Position numbers and translations under genes: made by a program
Assembly: GCA_958295885.1 (NCBI GenBank)
Contig: OY282380.1
Location: 1,426,001 to 1,490,000 of the forward strand
Reading direction: 5' to 3'
Length of the DNA: 64,000 nt
From: Arenicellales bacterium
GTDB taxonomy: Bacteria; Pseudomonadota; Gammaproteobacteria; Arenicellales; JAJDZL01
Notes under the pieces: model-generated
What the model saw: only the letters and a program-made list of their open reading frames with translations
The model's database searches: none
What the model was told of the DNA's origin: nothing
Part shown: in pieces, positions 35,443 through 45,032 of the stretch
Numbering within the stretch: the first letter of the stretch is position 1
How the letters are laid out: every line of letters starts with the position of its first letter

Positions 35443-36585
35443 TTACCGATTAAACACTCCTTGCAGTGCAAATTCATAGCCATTTGCTTCTGCGAGGTAA
35501 ACTGGGCAGGTAACTGATCGCATTTTGCTCTGCCAGCGCGCCTGTCTTGGTCCAGGCACCGAAAGTTCTGCTTTAGAATCCGAGACTTGAACCGTCCATT
35601 GTCGATGACGCCTGTCGGAACTGCCGTCGTGGAGACACTTGGCAAGAAAATGCACGCCTTCATAAACAGATTCTGCCAGTGCGTTGAGTGTTGGCGCAGA
35701 TTCTCCGAAGTGCTGATGATAAGTTTCTTTGAATAAACCGTTTGCTGGAGAAGAAATTTGGTTGAAATAGCCGGATGAGCAAAAGAGCCTCTCAGTATTG
35801 TCGTCGCCGATTCCAAGCAGCATGTTCTCTTCAATCGCCGACGATAGACGAATTGTATGTTTTGCGAAGCCAGCACGAGAAAATTCTCGATTAAATCGTA
35901 CGCTGTCGTCTCCAACAAGAGACAGAAGCACTGCGTCCGGCCGATGAAATTCGAGTTCCTGAAGTGATTCATCAAAATTAAAGGTGCCAAAAGGATGGTA
36001 AGTTTCAAAAACCACACTCGCGCCACATGTGTCTAGAAGCCGATGGATAAGATTATGGCTGCGATGCGGCCAGACATAGTCATTTCCAATCAGCGCCCAA
36101 CGATGTGAATTTTGATGTTTCACAAACCACGAAACCGCGGGAAACAACTGTGTCTGTGGCGTTTCCCCGATACAGCAGACATGTCTGGATTTCACTCCTC
36201 CTTCATAAAGCGGGGTATAGATATACGGAATCTGACCATTCAGACTTTGCGCAATGGCTTCGCGGACATCCGACGTATGCATGCCGACAATTGCGTCGAT
36301 CACGTTCGCATCAGCGAGAACCTTGGCCAGCCTTGCGGTCTGGCGCGCGTCTCTGCCGGAATCGACAATTTGAGGCACCACTTCCAAACCTGATATTCCG
36401 CCGGCAAGATTGATCTCATGAACTGCGAGTTCGCCGCATGCACGACAGGAAGGCCCCCATATTCCCGCTGGACCGCTTTGAGGGATGAATAATCCAAGCA
36501 CGAAATATTTTCGTTCCATCGGCAGGAAAAACTGCTGACCCGTTAGGAAACTAGCCTTACTGGGGATGGCTCGGTGCGGACTCAT
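35443..36585 (-). CDS. AmiC-like amide-binding protein without signal peptide
   Basis: Starts at ATG 36585 (380 residues) or at an internal ATG 36519; the frame also opens with a TTG at 36603. It aligns by eye with AmiC of Pseudomonas: LGLFIPQSGPAGIWG, YTPLYEGG, GNDYVWPHRSHNLIHRLL. None of the possible starts gives a signal peptide, so it should stay in the cytoplasm, as AmiC does when it binds amide and controls the antiterminator AmiR. No AmiR-like gene is adjacent. It lies upstream of the amide-type transporter operon on the same strand, which makes a ligand-sensing role attractive. It could instead be a decayed binding protein that lost its export signal. Confidence 0.75.
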   Translation of the reverse strand: MSPHRAIPSKASFLTGQQFFLPMERKYFVLGLFIPQSGPAGIWGPSCRACGELAVHEINLAGGISGLEVVPQIVDSGRDARQTARLAKVLADANVIDAIVGMHTSDVREAIAQSLNGQIPYIYTPLYEGGVKSRHVCCIGETPQTQLFPAVSWFVKHQNSHRWALIGNDYVWPHRSHNLIHRLLDTCGASVVFETYHPFGTFNFDESLQELEFHRPDAVLLSLVGDDSVRFNREFSRAGFAKHTIRLSSAIEENMLLGIGDDNTERLFCSSGYFNQISSPANGLFKETYHQHFGESAPTLNALAESVYEGVHFLAKCLHDGSSDRRHRQWTVQVSDSKAELSVPGPRQARWQSKMRSVTCPVYLAEANGYEFALQGVFNR

Positions 36586-36603
36586 ATCAATATGTTCTCT
36601 CAA

Positions 36604-37422
36604 TCAACCTGATTTTAACTCATCCATGTGGCGCCTGCGTATCGTGTGCGGAATTGGCTCATCATCAGCTTACGGTAAATGCCTGCAAAACCGAAAGATC
36701 CTGCAGTTCAGAAAAAAGGCCGCAGGCATGAATTCGGTTCTTGCTTGCGTTCAATAATTTGAACTGGAAAAGAACCAAGTATTGAAAGCAGTGCGAATAA
36801 CGTTGTTCGGTGCGCGTATAAACGCTGCTTTCCCAGCCAAGCATTTTTAACTTCAGCGTACTTTGTTCCACGCAGTCAGGGGACAGCCAAGGCCAGTCAC
36901 TGAGATACGGCTTCGATGTTCGTAATACTTTGAATTCGTCGTTGAATAAAACGTTCCTGCACAAGCCCCAGCAAATTCGGCGGCAGCGGCATTCAGGATG
37001 ATGATTTTGTATTTCACCGTCGTCTTGCCGCTGTCTCGGTGGATTCGCGCCGCGCAGGCGAATGAGCGTGCCGATATTGGCAGTCGAGATCACGAACGTT
37101 TGAATTTGACCCGGCTTTCGCTCACGCTGATTTCAGGAGCACGCCGCTTTTCATGTTTTTTCAAGCTGTTCCGCCAAAACGATGAAGTGAACGGCGCGCT
37201 GGAGCAGTTTGTTGCCAAGTTGATCCTGTAGCGGAAGGAGCGATTGCTGGATTAGAGGCACAGCTCAGGTTTTGGCAGTAAGGTGCCTGACGGCTGCCTG
37301 ACTGGTCGGACGCGCCAATGACCGGCCTGCAGGAGGACAAGTCATTGATTGGCTAATAATCAAAGAAGCGGATCAAATTTGAATTCACCCTCTTCGATGG
37401 TTTCGTTTTCAACCGGCAGGTG
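36604..37422. other. Gene-poor stretch, 819 bp
   Basis: A 142-codon minus-strand frame (36665-37093) has no recognisable domain and an unusual Cys/Arg-rich composition; I do not call it. No RNA gene or repeat was seen. Confidence 0.5.
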
Positions 37423-37866
37423 TCAGTGCATGCGTTCCTGTGAAGATGTTGCGACTGTCGCGGATTCCTGATTGATTTGCGCCAAGCGCTGAAGCACTGA
37501 ATGTGTGTGCGGATCCAACACCTCTGCGAGAGAAGCGCGAATTGCTCGCACCTGGGGAAGACATTTGTGCAGAGTCTCTTTGCCGTGGTCAGAGATGAAC
37601 AATTGAATGCTGCGGCGGTCCACACTGCTTTGTTTACGATGAACCAGCGCATCCCGCACCATTCTGTCTACAAGTTTTGACAGCGCCGGAATTTTGATGC
37701 CAGTCTGTCTGGACAATTCTTTTAGGGTTACCCCTGGGCTTTCGTTGAGTGTCTCAATTACCCGCCAGACGTTTGGCGTAGTCCCCTGAGCATTCAGACA
37801 CTCTTCAAACCTGGCAGATACCGCAATATAGGCGGATTCAATTACCTTTTCCGTTTTGTTCCGCAT
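37423..37866 (-). CDS. MarR family transcriptional regulator
   Basis: A 147-residue winged-HTH protein. The DNA-recognition region is LKELSRQTGIKIPALSKLVDRMVRDALV (split here by position: helix-turn-helix about 51-78), and the wing contains SSVDRRSIQLFIS. The N- and C-terminal helices would form the dimer. MarR proteins repress nearby genes until a small aromatic or other ligand binds. The neighbours are the AmiC-like gene 800 bp downstream and the IS110 element behind it, so its original target operon may have been separated. The ATG at 37866 gives the usual length. Confidence 0.88.
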   Translation of the reverse strand: MRNKTEKVIESAYIAVSARFEECLNAQGTTPNVWRVIETLNESPGVTLKELSRQTGIKIPALSKLVDRMVRDALVHRKQSSVDRRSIQLFISDHGKETLHKCLPQVRAIRASLAEVLDPHTHSVLQRLAQINQESATVATSSQERMH

Positions 37867-38080
37867 CAGTGGCTCTCCGTCAAACTAGTACACAAGTTAT
37901 TATGATGTATCTAAGGTAAAGGCACCGAATAATTTTACTGACTGCCGTCTTTTTTCAATCGGCACCATACGAGGGCGTTGTGCTATTTAGGTTTTCCGCA
38001 GTTTTGCAGGCATTGACGGTCGTGTCTCAATGGGGGCTCGTGAAGGCATCCTGCAGACGATCTGAGTGTTATGTCAGCGA

Positions 38081-38108
38081 GAACCAGTCACTGGAAAATG
38101 ACTGGTTC
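38081..38108 (+). other. Perfect stem-loop in the leader of the IS110 transposase
   Basis: A 10-bp perfect inverted repeat (GAACCAGTCA / TGACTGGTTC) with an 8-nt loop CTGGAAAA lies 228 bp before the transposase start. IS110 elements make a bridge RNA from this position, so it may be part of that RNA. Sequence alone does not prove it. Confidence 0.4.
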
Positions 38109-38335
38109 CTGCACCAAACGGCAGAATTTAAGTCAAACTTTCACCTCGAAGCACTTCCACGATCACGGCAGGAATTCGGCTCTTTGTTCAAACTTGGACT
38201 CGCAAATACCTCGTCGTGGAAACGCGTCTCGATTGAAGCCGCTGCGAAATCTCACAAAATGAGAAATCGGTGTTTTGATCACCGCTTCCGAACCGTAAAA
38301 TGCAAGGATGAACAAATCACGGAGAAGAAACTGCA

Positions 38336-39595
38336 ATGAACCAGACTACGAAGTTCTGTGCCGGTTTAGACCGGGGACGAAGCCGCCATCACGTGTGCGT
38401 GCTCGACCTCAAGGGCAACATCCTGGGCAACCGATCGTTCGTCCTCGGGGGCAAGGGGCTGCATCAGATGCAACAGTGGCTTTTAAGCACCGTATCGACG
38501 AGCGCGGAGCATGCTGCAGTCGGGATTGAGACGTCTCATGGACCTGTGGTAGAAACTCTGCAGTCCTACGGTTTTGCCCTGAAAGCACTTTATCCCCACC
38601 AAACCGATCACTTCAGAGACCGCTTCTCACGGAGCGGTGTCAAAGATGATTTCCGAGATGCGTTCGTGATCGCCAGCGCCCTGCGCACCGATCCGGCCGC
38701 CTTTCGGTGTCTGGCACGACCGGATGTGGTCCAAACCATGCTTCGCGAACTAGTTCGTCGCCGCGAAGATTTGGATCAACAAAAAGTCAGTCTTTCCAAT
38801 CAGTTACAGGATCTTCTATGGAATTACTTCCCGGCGGTGCTGGAGCTCGCATCGCATCGGCTGACACAGACTTGGGTGTTAAGCCTGCTGTTGCGAGCGC
38901 CAACCCCACAACAGGCAAGCCGATTGTGCCGATCATCACTGGACAAGATTCTGCGTGCAAATCAAGTTCGAAACCTTAAGGCCAAGACACTGCAGGAGAA
39001 CTTATGTCAACCTCCGTTGTTGCTGACCGACGGTACGATCCAAGCCAAAGCCAAGACGACGCAATCAATTGCAAAGCAACTGCTCAATGTGCTTGATCTG
39101 ATTGAACAAATCGATTACGACATCGCACAGCAAATTCAAGTGCTGAGATCGGAATCACAGCAGTCGGAGGAAACCTCCGTACCGACCGGCGCGACAACGG
39201 CGCATTGCGACGCCGACATTCTACGCTCTATGCCCGGGGTCGATGACCATGTCTTGGCGGTGTTGTTCGCCGAAGCCGGAGCCGAACTTCGAGCACGAAA
39301 CTATAGCGCACTGCGGACCTTGTGCGGCGTAGCGCCGATCACCAAAGGCTCGGGGCAAAACCGAGTCGTGGTTCAGCGACGCTCAGTCAACACGCTCCTG
39401 CAGAACGCGATGTTTCACTGGGCCTCAACCGCCAGTCAGCATGACCCGCGGTCTAAAATCAGGTACCAACAACTTCGAGCCCGAGACAAATCTCGAGGTC
39501 AGGCGCTGCGAATAGTGAGCGATCGTCTGCTCAATGTTGCTTGTGCCATGCTCAAAAACAACACCATGTTTGTACCATCATCTCCTCAAGAATAG
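38336..39595 (+). mobile_element. IS110 family transposase gene
   Basis: A 419-residue DEDD recombinase. The RuvC-like domain has Asp in FCAGLDRG, Glu in VGIETSHG and Asp residues in VKDDFRDAF. The C-terminal Tnp_20 domain contains LRSMPGVDDHVLAVLFAEAG and GVAPITKGSGQNRVV, with the conserved serine near the motif. IS110 enzymes insert without terminal inverted repeats, guided by a structured RNA from the element. The reading frame is intact, so the element may be active. The ends cannot be placed by eye. The ATG at 38336 follows GGAGAAG closely. Confidence 0.93.
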
Positions 39596-40348
39596 TCTAG
39601 CGAATTCAACTTCTGCCCTCAGATGCAATCACTCAGAAACCGACTTGCAAAGATATAAAATTTCCACGACATCACGGTGATGTTTCGATTTTAAGAACAG
39701 ACTTATGCTCCGGGAGGAAATTTTTTCAAGCCTGCGAACTACAAACACTGTTTGGATATGGCTCGAGGATGGATCGAAACTTGAACGAAATAAAATTCAT
39801 CGCCTGTTCAAGACCATAAGGCAGGCGAATACTAAAGTACATACATGAAAATCCATACGGCAGATGCCAACTAAGTGGCATCACCCGAAATTGTAAGGTG
39901 GCTGGGCTTGGTTTAGAACTCAAGTCATTTCTGGTTTATTCCAAGTAAGAACAGATAAATGACGGTGTCAATCATAAAATGTTTGGATTTAATGCTTCAG
40001 GCACAATTTTTCCTGTAACATGGGAATATCATCATCAAAATCTCAACAGAAATTATTCAGACAGTGGAAAATTACGCTCGGCATCAACGACGTGAAATTG
40101 ATTGAAAATGCGACGAAGTAGATGAGTTGTCCGAAATAAAAATTTCGTTGATCTATTTAATCTTCTTATTCGTGCCCTCAATTAATAGATAGGTCCAACA
40201 CTGGTGCACGGAAGCACAGTAAAAATCGTTATTTTTATCTGCGGATATTACAGGCCGTCAGATGTAAATCAAATTCTAGAAGGCATTACAAATTATGGTG
40301 GATAGTAACTGGAAATAGCTCAGACCATTAAGGGTAATAGAACTAAAT
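39596..40348. other. Gene-poor AT-rich stretch, 753 bp
   Basis: Runs from the end of the IS110 gene to the Ntn-hydrolase-like gene. It presumably includes the IS110 right end and the promoter of the following gene. A small palindrome (ACATCACGGTGATGT) occurs near 39670. No coding region is evident. Confidence 0.5.
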
Positions 40349-41608
40349 ATGACTGCAGAAGTAGCCGTTATTAACAAGTCTGCTGTCGCGATAGCGGCAG
40401 ATAGTGCGGTGACAATTACGTCAATTCATGGCGATAACAGGCACCCCGAGAAAATTTTCAACACTGCAAACAAGGTATTTGCACTTTCGAAATACGCGCC
40501 TGTAGGAATTATGGTCTATAACGCAATGGAACTAGGCGGTGTTCCATGGGAAACGCTTGTTAAAGTGTATAGGCAACATCTAGGACAAGCAAAGTTTGAT
40601 CATCTGGATGATTATGCAGATGATTTTTTCAAATTTCTGTGTAACAACGAAACATTATTCAATGAAGAACAGATCAAGGATGTTTTGTCTACAGCTATAC
40701 GGAAATTTTTCTTGACTCTAAGTAATGATATCGACTCCCAAACTAAGGCTATAGAGGAATTCAATAAACAGATTAAGAAATTGGAAAAGGCTGATTATGC
40801 TGACTCATTTGATGAGAGCGACACTCGATTGTCTCGTGAATATAAATCGCTAGTTGACAAGGCGGCCAATTTTGTATTTGAATCATCAATAATTGAGAAT
40901 TTAAAGACAGAATATAGAAGGCTCACAGCATTGGCAATTACTAAAAAAATTCATTTTGATAGCTATTCAGGAGTAGTAATTACAGGCTTTGGTGAGAAAG
41001 AAGTTTTTCCAAAATTAGCAGAGTACCGAACAGACTTGGTAATATTCAACAAAGTAAGGAAAATCAAACAACAAATATATAAACAAAATCATCGTAGCTT
41101 CGGGAAGGTAATGTCTTTTGCTCAAGATGACATAACTAGGACGATTCTCGAAGGCATTAACCCAAATTATGCAGAGGAAATACGAATCTCTGCATACGTA
41201 CTTTTGAACATACTGCCTGAGGTAATAATAGACGGAATTGCTGAATTTGACCGAGACCAGAAAAAGCACTACAAGTCAGTATCACAAAATGCATCTCTAG
41301 CGGCTGTTAAATTATTTTTAGAATGGATGGATAGGGAGCGTCAAGAAAAACACACGTTTCAAATTGAAAGAGCAATTCAATTCATGCCATTTAGCGAATT
41401 GGCTGAAGTTGCAGAGTTGTTTATTAGATTGACCCAAATTAGGCAGAGACTATCATTCGACAGCGAGACAGTGGGAGGGCCAATTGATGTTGCTGTAATT
41501 TCGAAGGCAGATGGTTTCATTTGGGTCAAAAGGAAATTCTACTTCAGCAAGGAATTAAACTATGCCTTTTTTGGTAAATATCTAGATAATAGTGATGAAG
41601 GTACCTAG
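40349..41608 (+). CDS. Stand-alone proteasome/HslV-like Ntn-hydrolase family protein
   Basis: A 419-residue protein, uncharacterised as far as I know. Its start reads M-TAEVAVINKSAVAIAAD: if Met is removed, Thr becomes residue 1, Asp falls at 17 and Lys (in PEKIF) at 34. These equal the catalytic Thr1, Asp17 and Lys33 of HslV and proteasome beta subunits, spaced almost identically. The following LSKYAPVGIMVYNA fits the third and fourth strands. A helical insertion (about 95-200, coiled-coil-like) and GVVITGFGEKEVFP near 210 follow. It has no signal peptide, and no HslU-type ATPase is adjacent. A 56-residue gene follows 42 bp downstream with its own strong ribosome-binding site. Codon usage is more AT-rich than the neighbouring core genes, suggesting transfer. 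Confidence 0.7.
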   Translation: MTAEVAVINKSAVAIAADSAVTITSIHGDNRHPEKIFNTANKVFALSKYAPVGIMVYNAMELGGVPWETLVKVYRQHLGQAKFDHLDDYADDFFKFLCNNETLFNEEQIKDVLSTAIRKFFLTLSNDIDSQTKAIEEFNKQIKKLEKADYADSFDESDTRLSREYKSLVDKAANFVFESSIIENLKTEYRRLTALAITKKIHFDSYSGVVITGFGEKEVFPKLAEYRTDLVIFNKVRKIKQQIYKQNHRSFGKVMSFAQDDITRTILEGINPNYAEEIRISAYVLLNILPEVIIDGIAEFDRDQKKHYKSVSQNASLAAVKLFLEWMDRERQEKHTFQIERAIQFMPFSELAEVAELFIRLTQIRQRLSFDSETVGGPIDVAVISKADGFIWVKRKFYFSKELNYAFFGKYLDNSDEGT

Positions 41609-41650
41609 ACAATTAAAGTGAAAACTATCAAATCAAGAAGGAGTATAAAA

Positions 41651-41821
41651 ATGCCAACAGAAAATCAGGAAGACAGTGAATTGACACTTGACGAGCTTCT
41701 TGAGAAGTATCGAAGAAAATATCGGCACAACAAAAATTACAGCCATAAAGCAGTATCGGCAGCTGTAAAGGAGTTTGATAGAGTGTACAACGCCCGAGAC
41801 GAAAAAGAGAAGGTGGCTTAG
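41651..41821 (+). CDS. Small charged protein coupled to the Ntn-hydrolase-like gene
   Basis: A 56-residue protein starting at ATG 41651 behind a strong AAGGAG (41639-41644); a longer frame from 41618 is less likely. It is acidic at the start (ENQEDSELTLDELLEKY) and basic in the middle (RRKYRHNKNYSHK), probably helical, with no membrane segment. It matches no family I know. Placement 42 bp after the hydrolase-like gene, in the same direction, suggests a partner, adaptor or substrate. Confidence 0.65.
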   Translation: MPTENQEDSELTLDELLEKYRRKYRHNKNYSHKAVSAAVKEFDRVYNARDEKEKVA

Positions 41822-42129
41822 ATTGCACTCAGGGAGACTGCATCCTTGACGTGCCTGCCAGTTCAGGCACATTAATTTTTATCAACGAGTCATCCGTAAC
41901 GAAATTTTTCCAATGGTGGTGCGCGGAGAAGTAACTGGAAGTTGAGCTAAATTCGACATACCAACGTTGGTGATCGACTGACCGTTTTGTTGATTGGCAG
42001 TTTCGAGAGTGAAGCAGTCAACACTAGCTGCAAAGTCCGAGACACTCGTCATATCGTGATTGACTGGAGTGCGTACGACTCTCTGGATACGTGCAAGTGT
42101 TGATATAAATTAATGAATCGTCCATCCCT

Positions 42130-42480
42130 TTGAGGCCATTCTTCCGCCAATTGAAAACAGTTCATAGCGTGAGTCTTCGTGACACTGCTAGCGAACACAA
42201 TGTGCCTCGAAACACGGTTCGCAATGTCTTGCGAGAGGGTCGTACGGAATTTCGTTATATCCGCAAGAAACAAAGAAACAGCCCATGCCGAAGATGGTGA
42301 ACTATAAATATCAGTTAGCGGCGATGCTGGCATCGAATGCAAATGTGGACCGCGGGCGGAGCCAAACTCTGCGGCAAATTTACGAGGCGCTTTGCAGTGT
42401 AGGCTATGAAGACAGTTATAGCACGGTCTGTATTTTTGTCCGTAACCCAAGTTCCGCACTTTTGCCGCTCAATCAACCAT
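42130..42480 (+). pseudogene. 5' remnant of an IS21 istA transposase gene
   Basis: Two frames give consecutive parts of the IstA N-terminus. The first (about 42155-42290) encodes the HTH SLRDTASEHNVPRNTVRNVL. After a shift, 42285-42470 encodes TLRQIYEALCSVGYEDSYSTV, the second IS21 signature. The integrase core and istB are missing. The 300 bp before it (41822-42130) show no gene. Confidence 0.7.
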
Positions 42481-42689
42481 ATCAAAAATATTTGTTAGAA
42501 GATATTTTTAATAAATCATTATTTGTAGTATTTATATTCTAATATCTTACAAATATTATTGTTTATTAGTAATATCTTTTCTTTTATAACTCAAGTAACT
42601 TAATGTTGTTACATGTACAGTGATACAGCACTCCAAACAGCCACTACAATCCTCTATAATTACCCCATTGACAATACTCTTTAAGATCA

Positions 42690-42883
42690 TGTTCATCAAA
42701 CCCGTAGTTTCCTACACCAACAAAAAACAATACCCAGATGCGCCTACCTACTGGTCAGGCGTTGAATATGAAGGCGGAATTGCAACGAAAACGCTGGTAA
42801 ACGAAGCTAAAGAAAATGGCGCGAAATGTTGTTACATGTACAATTCAGTCATTTTCAAAAATAACATGATATCAATGCTTTAG
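42690..42883 (+). CDS. Small hypothetical protein
   Basis: From ATG 42690 the frame gives 64 residues starting MFIKPVVSYTNKKQYPD and containing GVEYEGGIATKTLVNEAKENG; an earlier start at 42620 is possible. I do not recognise it. It looks more protein-like than the surrounding frames, and could be a fragment of a larger gene. It lies between two 18-bp direct repeats, the second of which falls inside its 3' part. Confidence 0.3.
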
Positions 42884-43699
42884 GAGAATTGTTTTTTGAG
42901 TAGTGCGGAACTAGGGGTAAGTGGCGGCAGCAGCATGCCGCAGTCAATTCGGCGCGTTCTTTCTTGGATTTATAGTCGGCGCATCTTTAGTCAGGAAATA
43001 TCCTGTGCGAGAATAACGATGAATTCAGTGACTGAATGCCAGCTTCATCTATCGCCGCGCCGGGAGTCAGGATCAATCGTACAGATAATCTGGGTATTGA
43101 TTTAAATGAACCGGTCACGAAAAATGACTGCCTCCAGCGCCCCAATGATTGCAGTTTATGGGGCCTGAAAAACACAAACGGGCAGAACTTGACTTGAGCT
43201 TTGATCACTCGGCTGCGGTGAGTTCTGCACTGCACCTCGACGCGTTTTCATCATCGTGACGTGAGTTCTGCGCCCGGTCGAGAATCGCATTAACTCAAGA
43301 TACATGCCCCGCTGCTTGGTTTCACTGAATTTTCATTGACTTTTATCTTGTCTTTACTGGCTCGCAGATTTTCACAGTCTCACAAGCGATGGTGCCGCCA
43401 AACCTTGCTTGACGGGGATCGAAGCTCGCCAGCGACGCCTGCAGTCGGCAGTCCAACTCAAAATTTTCCGCATCAACTGCCGTATATCGCTTCTAAATTC
43501 AAACTCTGGAGATTGAAAGCTTGGCGGACTTTGTATGGTACAATTTTCAAAATCCCTTCTGAATGCAGCGGTTCAGCCATCAGTCAAATTTAAAAGTTCT
43601 GTGAAACCAAACTCTATCAGAGCTTTTTCCTTTTTACGGGGGTGCCGCGGACTTAGGGTTATTGTATTGAAGATATCGAATTTCTCGGAGGATGCAACC
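42884..43699. other. Gene-poor stretch before the second transporter cluster
   Basis: Several short open frames on both strands, none recognisable. The last ~150 bp should hold the promoter of the binding-protein gene. No RNA gene seen. Confidence 0.45.
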
Positions 43700-44929
43700 A
43701 TGGGTAAACCACGTTTGATATGGAGCCTGATCGTCAGCAGTTTAGCACTGATTTTCTCAAATTCCGCGTTGGCTCAGGACTGTGAGGAAATTGTGCTTGG
43801 GGCCGCCATTTCCTTAACTGGCAAATACGCCACAAATGGCGTTCACGCGATGAATGGTTACGATTTCGCAATCCAGAAAATCGAGGAAAACGGCGGAGTC
43901 AATGTAGGCGGAAAATGCTACAACTTCCGTGTCATTTACTACGACGATGAATCAAAGGGGGATCGAGGCGCAACTCTGGCGGAACGTCTCATCAATCAGG
44001 ATAAGGTCCAGTACATGCTGGGTCCGTACTCGTCCGGTCTGACCAAAGCGATTGCACCCGTTACTGAAAAATATCAGATTCCGATGGTGGAAGCGGAGGG
44101 CGCCAGCCGCTCGCTGTTTAACAAAGGATACAGATATCTATTTGCCGTGCTTTCCACGTCAGAGCAGTATCTGGCATCGGCGATAACTCTCGCTGCCGAA
44201 AAAGCGGAAGAAAGCGGAAAGTCTGCTGCCGAAGTCACCGTGGCCGTAGCGGTTGAAAACGATCCTTTCTCATTGGATATCCGCGCCGGCGTGATCGAAG
44301 ATGCCGAAAAATATGAAATGAAGATTGTGATTGACGAGCAGCTTCCCCGCGACCTGTCGGATATGAGTTCAATTTTGACCAAGGTTAAATTGATCAAACC
44401 TGACGTTCTTGTTGTGAGCGGTCATTCCAAGGGTGCTGCAACCGCAGTTCGACAAATTGAGGAGCAGAACGTCAAGGCTCCGATGATTGCCATAACCCAT
44501 TGTGAAGCAGCGGATGTCGTCGGCAATTTTGGTGATGCGGCAAACGACATTCTGTGTTCCACTCAATGGGCAGAAACCTTGAGCTACAGCGACGCCATTT
44601 TTGGAACCGCAGCGAATTATGAACAGGAGTTTAAAGCTGCGTACCCTGAATACGCGGAAAAAAAGGTTCCGTACCAGACTGCACAGGCGTCCGCTGCCGT
44701 TTATGTGTTCAAAGATGCTTTTGAACGGGCTGGCACGCTCGATAAAGAAGCCGTCCGCGACGCAATTGCTGAGACTGACCTTTCAACATTCTATGGTCAA
44801 ATTCGTTTTTCTGAAGCTGGCAACAACATTGCAAAACCGATGGTTTTGCGACAGATTCAGGATGGAGAGTACAATGTCGTGGCACCATCCGCATTTGCAT
44901 CTCACGCATTGAACTGGCCGCGAATGTAA
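43700..44929 (+). CDS. Branched-chain-type ABC binding protein, cluster B
   Basis: Start at ATG 43700 with GGAGG ten bases upstream; the open frame from 43535 is extra. The 409-residue product has a Sec signal (MGKPRLIWSLIVSSLALIF, cleavage near ALA-QD) and a LivJ-type binding fold (LGAAISLTGKYATNG, GPYSSGLTKAIAPVTEKY, SGHSKGAATAVRQIEEQ). Two cysteines (mature 2 and near CYNF) may form a disulfide. The clade is that of amino-acid and aromatic-acid importers; the ligand cannot be named. It is separated from the permease genes by a hairpin (44950). Confidence 0.9.
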   Translation: MGKPRLIWSLIVSSLALIFSNSALAQDCEEIVLGAAISLTGKYATNGVHAMNGYDFAIQKIEENGGVNVGGKCYNFRVIYYDDESKGDRGATLAERLINQDKVQYMLGPYSSGLTKAIAPVTEKYQIPMVEAEGASRSLFNKGYRYLFAVLSTSEQYLASAITLAAEKAEESGKSAAEVTVAVAVENDPFSLDIRAGVIEDAEKYEMKIVIDEQLPRDLSDMSSILTKVKLIKPDVLVVSGHSKGAATAVRQIEEQNVKAPMIAITHCEAADVVGNFGDAANDILCSTQWAETLSYSDAIFGTAANYEQEFKAAYPEYAEKKVPYQTAQASAAVYVFKDAFERAGTLDKEAVRDAIAETDLSTFYGQIRFSEAGNNIAKPMVLRQIQDGEYNVVAPSAFASHALNWPRM

Positions 44930-44949
44930 CCGATTATCAATCTAAAACG

Positions 44950-44974
44950 AGCCGGATCATCAGCTGATCCGGCT
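44950..44974 (+). terminator. Attenuator-like hairpin between binding protein and permease genes, cluster B
   Basis: A perfect 10-bp stem (AGCCGGATCA / TGATCCGGCT) with a 5-nt loop lies 21 bp after the binding-protein stop and is followed by TTGTTCAGTTG. It probably stops some transcripts so that the binding protein is in excess, as in cluster A. Confidence 0.6.
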
Positions 44975-45032
44975 TGTTCAGTTGTGTGACGCGGCCGGGC
45001 CGATGCAGAAATGATGTAGCCGCTGATGCCAC

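Noticed and set aside
36665..37093. 142-codon minus-strand frame as a gene
   Set aside because: Composition rich in Cys, Arg and His in the first part, no family match; looks like chance.
41651..41821. A Pup-like tag for the proteasome-like protein
   Set aside because: The small protein lacks the C-terminal Gly-Gly-Glu/Gln of Pup, and no Pup ligase is near. Only the size is similar.
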